From assembly GCA_020356305.1 (NCBI GenBank), contig CP070636.1:1243191-1250728 (forward strand): a stretch of 7,538 bases of DNA. Reading direction: 5' to 3'. Below the pieces are notes generated by a model, which had not been told where the DNA came from, did no database searches, and saw nothing but the letters and a program-made list of their open reading frames with translations. A program made the translations under genes and the position numbers. Source of the DNA: Candidatus Bathyarchaeota archaeon. GTDB taxonomy: Archaea; Thermoproteota; Bathyarchaeia; Bathyarchaeales; Bathyarchaeaceae. Shown in pieces: positions 5,614 through 7,538 of the stretch; position 1 is the stretch's first letter, and the number at the start of each line of letters is the position of its first letter.

Positions 5614-6183
5614 TTAGAGGGCTACTCCTGTTTTTGGCTCTGTCTGTCGCACCTGAATAGTTTTTGTCCATTCTTTTTGCAGTGTGAATTGTTTGGGCTC
5701 TCCGCCGACGCCGTAGTTATAGTTTACACCAAGACTCAAAGTTACTCTGATTTGAAGGGTATTGCCTGCTTTCGCTCCCTCTGGCTTGAACTCAAACGTA
5801 ACTTGCCTGTCGCATCCATCTGTAATATATATGGTTTTGTTGCATAGCACGAAACCTGTTGCGTTGGTTATTTGAAATCTTAGACGTAACGAAACATTTA
5901 GGTTGTGAAACTCTATGTTTTGGAATCTGTTTTCAGACGTTACTTTTTCTCTTTGAACATATCCTTTCCCATTGAACGGAGAATTACCGAAAATCCGTGC
6001 ACTATATGCTTTTGCCTCCCAAGAATAATTTGCACCGGACAACGGTGACGATGTAATTGGATTGGCTTCATAAGATAATGAAAGCACTGTCGTATCGTAT
6101 CTATAGACGAACCATACCAACAAAGACGCTATCAGCGCTACCAAAACCACTAAAACTGCTACCACAATTCTCTTCTTCAACAC
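5614..6183 (-). CDS. Membrane-anchored extracellular protein of unknown function
   Basis: 189 residues starting MLKKRIVV, with one hydrophobic helix (about 6-27). This is a signal anchor or uncleaved signal, with the remainder outside the cell. The external part is rich in beta-prone and polar residues with alternating hydrophobics (SLRLRFQIT, TLQIRVTLSLGVNYNYG), suggesting a beta-sandwich. Four N-glycosylation sequons are present (N52YS, N96VS, N107AT, N115KT), fitting an archaeal surface protein. C114 and C124 are the only cysteines and could form a disulfide. No catalytic motif is seen and I do not recognise the family. The start is GTG at 6183-6181 with GAGGTG on the minus strand (plus 6186-6191) close upstream; the next codon, TTG, is an alternative. 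The gene is convergent with the CDF gene and has its own 258-nt upstream region. Confidence 0.72.
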   Translation of the reverse strand: MLKKRIVVAVLVVLVALIASLLVWFVYRYDTTVLSLSYEANPITSSPLSGANYSWEAKAYSARIFGNSPFNGKGYVQREKVTSENRFQNIEFHNLNVSLRLRFQITNATGFVLCNKTIYITDGCDRQVTFEFKPEGAKAGNTLQIRVTLSLGVNYNYGVGGEPKQFTLQKEWTKTIQVRQTEPKTGVAL

Positions 6184-6441
6184 TTACACCTCGAACCGGT
6201 TTTTTGATTGCTGCCCTGCTCTTAATCTGGCGGCAACCATAAGCTTTCTGCATACAAAATACATATTACAACATCTTTAACATACCACGCTTCAAGGGAA
6301 CGACTCATTAAAACGCAGATCTGAGGCTATCCTTTCCATTCTGGGCCACAAGTTAATCCAAATAGCCGTCTTCAACAACAAGATTGAATAGGCGAGCGTG
6401 CTCGTCAAGCTTTAAATTCGATTTCGCTGAATCTAGACTAT
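6184..6441. other. Divergent intergenic region without a CG element
   Basis: 258 nt between the secreted-protein gene (-) and the DUF6512 gene (+), expected to hold both promoters. AT-rich sequence around 6255-6285 could supply the minus-strand TATA element. AACCGGTT (6194-6201) is a short palindrome next to a T-run. The only GC-rich feature, GAGCGTGCTC (6394-6403), is an imperfect inverted repeat that does not match the CG element. I see no small gene or RNA. Confidence 0.5.
6411..6418 (+). promoter_or_regulatory. TATA element (TTTAAATT) of the DUF6512 gene
   Basis: A clear TTTAAATT lies about 27 bp upstream of 6441. That places the transcript start at or next to the GTG at 6442, with an ATG in frame at 6451. 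No Shine-Dalgarno sequence precedes either, so a leaderless message is likely. Confidence 0.5.
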
Positions 6442-6888
6442 GTGATTAGGATGAGTGCCTCAGAAAAGAAGTTTGTTTTTGGTTATGAAGTGATCGGAAT
6501 GATTTTCATAATTATGCTTGGAAGCGTACTTCACTTTACTTTCGAATGGTCCGACCATCAATCAATCATCGGTGTGTTCTCGGCTGTAAACGAGAGTGTA
6601 TGGGAGCATTTGAAATTAGGTTTCTGGCCAGCATTGCTTTATGCAATTATCGAATACAGGTTCTTGAGGAAATCCGTCAACAACTTTCTTTTGGCGAAAA
6701 CCATCGGCATGTATGTTATACCCGTCGTTATCGCGGTCTCATTCTATTCGTACACCGCTATTACTGGAGAAAGCGTGTTCATAATAGACATTCTAACCTT
6801 TATTGTAGCGGTCATAATCGGGCAACTTTCAAGTTACAAGTTTTTGACTTACAAGAAAATGACAGACCAATTGGAAAAATCTCTTTAG
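6442..6888 (+). CDS. DUF6512 family membrane protein, N-terminal part of a frameshifted gene
   Basis: Begins at GTG 6442 or, more conservatively, ATG 6451. Residues 18-33 form a first helix ending SVLHFTFEW. The family signature FSAVNESVWEHLKL follows at 46-59, and three more hydrophobic segments lie at about 60-73, 87-107 and 111-128. This is a small polytopic membrane protein of unknown function; the charged, conserved NESVWEH block near the membrane is the likely functional site. The frame ends at a TAG (6886-6888) just after a helix, in the sequence KKMTDQLEKSL. The missing family C-terminus is encoded immediately downstream in the -1 frame (separate entry). Re-reading one A in the run AAAAA at 6875-6879, or restoring one lost A, joins QLEK to ISLVALALL and restores a typical protein. 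This is either a recent mutation, a homopolymer sequence error, or less likely programmed slippage. Confidence 0.82.
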   Translation: MIRMSASEKKFVFGYEVIGMIFIIMLGSVLHFTFEWSDHQSIIGVFSAVNESVWEHLKLGFWPALLYAIIEYRFLRKSVNNFLLAKTIGMYVIPVVIAVSFYSYTAITGESVFIIDILTFIVAVIIGQLSSYKFLTYKKMTDQLEKSL

Positions 6889-7067
6889 TCGCACTAGCCT
6901 TGCTATGCCTTGCATTTGTGATTTTCACTTTCTATCCACCACATCTACCAATATTTCAGGATCCAATCAGCGGAGAATATGGGATTATCAATCATTCACA
7001 CCAGTATAACGCGCATGTGTGCGCGTGCCTTAAACTAGAGCATCTCAATAATGGAGTTGAGATATGA
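6879..7067 (+). pseudogene. C-terminal part of the frameshifted DUF6512 gene
   Basis: In the -1 frame relative to the upstream part, from the codon ATC at 6879, the sequence reads ISLVALALLCLAFVIFTFY, a final transmembrane helix. It continues with PPHLPIFQDPISGEYGI, the conserved family ending (FYPPHLPIF at 6930-6956). About 26 further residues run to a TGA at 7065-7067; they pass through the bipartite CG element (as AHVCACL) and look unlike a family tail. The natural stop may have been lost when that element arose, or the tail may simply vary. No start codon with a ribosome site precedes this segment, so alone it should not be translated. With the frame repaired the protein would be about 205 residues. 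Confidence 0.72.
7009..7028 (-). repeat. Alternating CG element, copy 8, bipartite hairpin form
   Basis: ACGCGCA (7009-7015), spacer TGTG, then TGCGCGT (7020-7026) is a perfect 7-bp inverted repeat. The 20 nt 7009-7028 alternate purine and pyrimidine throughout. On the minus strand it contains GCACGCGCA, the short consensus. It falls within the unusual tail of the frameshifted DUF6512 gene. Confidence 0.75.
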
Positions 7068-7191
7068 GACTGCTCTTACCGGCGCAACAGCAATAGAACT
7101 GGGATGAGAAACCGAAACTGCGCTGTGCAAAAACAAATAAAATTCGCATCGAAAATATTCATTATCCTTAAAGGACAGGGTTGTGTGCGAA

Positions 7192-7538
7192 ATGGGGATT
7201 CTCGAGTTGAGACTAGTCAAAAAACTATTAGACCGCAATGGTATAACTTATGAAACTACAGAACATGAGCCAGTTTACACCTCGGAACAAGCGGCTAAGG
7301 TGAGAGGAGTGGAATTGAAAACCGGCGTAAAAGCTCTTGTGCTTAAGACCGAGGAGGGAAGTTTTGTTATGGGGCTAATTGCTGCCGACAAAAAAATAGA
7401 CCTTAAAAAGTTGGCAAAGATTGCCAGAACCAAGAAACTGCAATTAGCTTCTCCCCAAGAGGTGTTGAAGATAACTGGTTGTGAAGTTGGCTCTGTACAT
7501 CCTTTTGGAAACTTGCATAGGCTTCCCACCTACTTGGA
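7192..7538 (+). CDS. YbaK/ProX-type aminoacyl-tRNA deacylase domain protein (3' cut by window edge)
   Basis: The ATG at 7192 opens a frame that runs off the window end after 115 codons; the family domain is about 150-160 residues. These enzymes hydrolyse mischarged aminoacyl-tRNA in trans (for example Cys- or Ala-tRNA(Pro)) in the cytoplasm, as a translation quality check. Family marks are TTEHEPVYTSEQAAKVRG (22-39), the lysine K47 in VKALVLK at the catalytic position, then LKKLAKIARTKKLQLASPQEV, and GCEVGSVHPFG (96-106). The last holds the GxxxP loop (G100, P104) that binds the substrate. Substrate specificity cannot be read from this part. AGGG at 7177-7180 is 11 nt upstream, rather far for a ribosome site. 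AT-rich sequence at 7151-7162 could be the TATA element with a very short leader. Confidence 0.9.
   Translation, partial: MGILELRLVKKLLDRNGITYETTEHEPVYTSEQAAKVRGVELKTGVKALVLKTEEGSFVMGLIAADKKIDLKKLAKIARTKKLQLASPQEVLKITGCEVGSVHPFGNLHRLPTYL

Noticed and set aside
6184..6202. GGTTCGAGG on the minus strand resembling a tRNA T-arm
   Set aside because: No matching acceptor, D-arm or anticodon stem can be built around it; GAGGTG here serves as the ribosome site of the secreted-protein gene.
6057..6242. 61-codon plus-strand reading frame
   Set aside because: Antisense to the secreted-protein gene's signal region; basic, featureless product without a ribosome site.
6546..6878. Plus-strand reading frame in the -1 frame through the DUF6512 N-terminal region
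   Set aside because: This stretch is a shadow of the DUF6512 gene; only its continuation from 6879 onward has family sequence.
7035..7238. 67-codon minus-strand reading frame over the gap and the deacylase start
   Set aside because: No family features, and it overlaps the well-supported deacylase start and its upstream region in antisense.
7275..7529. 84-codon minus-strand reading frame
   Set aside because: Entirely antisense to the YbaK/ProX-type deacylase gene.
1..7538. CRISPR array, integrase, toxin-antitoxin or other defence system
   Set aside because: No regularly spaced direct repeats with unique spacers and no gene of such families; the CG elements are irregularly spaced, too short and in both orientations.

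Overview
The window looks like a chromosomal stretch from an archaeon, most likely an uncultured Bathyarchaeia-type (TACK) lineage. This rests on a geranylgeranyl reductase (archaeal lipid pathway), AT-rich TATA-like promoters with short or absent leaders, GTG/TTG starts, a zinc-ribbon two-helix membrane protein, and a DUF6512 protein of a kind I associate with such genomes. The lineage is an inference from gene content; no rRNA or tRNA gene is present.

Layout. 1-647 (+): C-terminal half of a geranylgeranyl reductase-like flavoprotein, cut by the window edge. 763-1938 (+): complete winged-helix protein of the AlkZ/YcaQ (HTH_42) superfamily. 1965-2222 (+): N-terminal stub of a larger protein, broken off. 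2187-2627 (-) and 2894-3268 (-): two small two-helix membrane proteins, the first with a zinc ribbon. 3507-3920 (+): basic, helix-rich protein that I do not recognise. 4172-5554 (+): CDF metal exporter with three tandem cytoplasmic C-terminal domains. 5614-6183 (-): membrane-anchored extracellular protein with glycosylation sequons. 6442-7067 (+): DUF6512 membrane protein split by a one-base frameshift. 7192-end (+): start of a YbaK/ProX-type aminoacyl-tRNA deacylase, cut by the window edge. Most genes are single transcription units in alternating orientation, so no pathway links them; only 763-1938 and 1965-2222 could be co-transcribed.

The two most notable things are the following. (1) A short alternating purine-pyrimidine element, consensus GCACGCGC(GC)A, recurs in nearly every gap between genes and is absent from the intact coding regions. 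One copy sits exactly where the 1965 gene loses similarity to its family, and another lies at the end of the frameshifted DUF6512 gene. (2) The CDF transporter repeats the whole metal-sensing C-terminal domain three times, and all three copies keep the five ligand positions known from E. coli FieF. I see no CRISPR array, transposase, integrase, phage gene or recognisable defence system.
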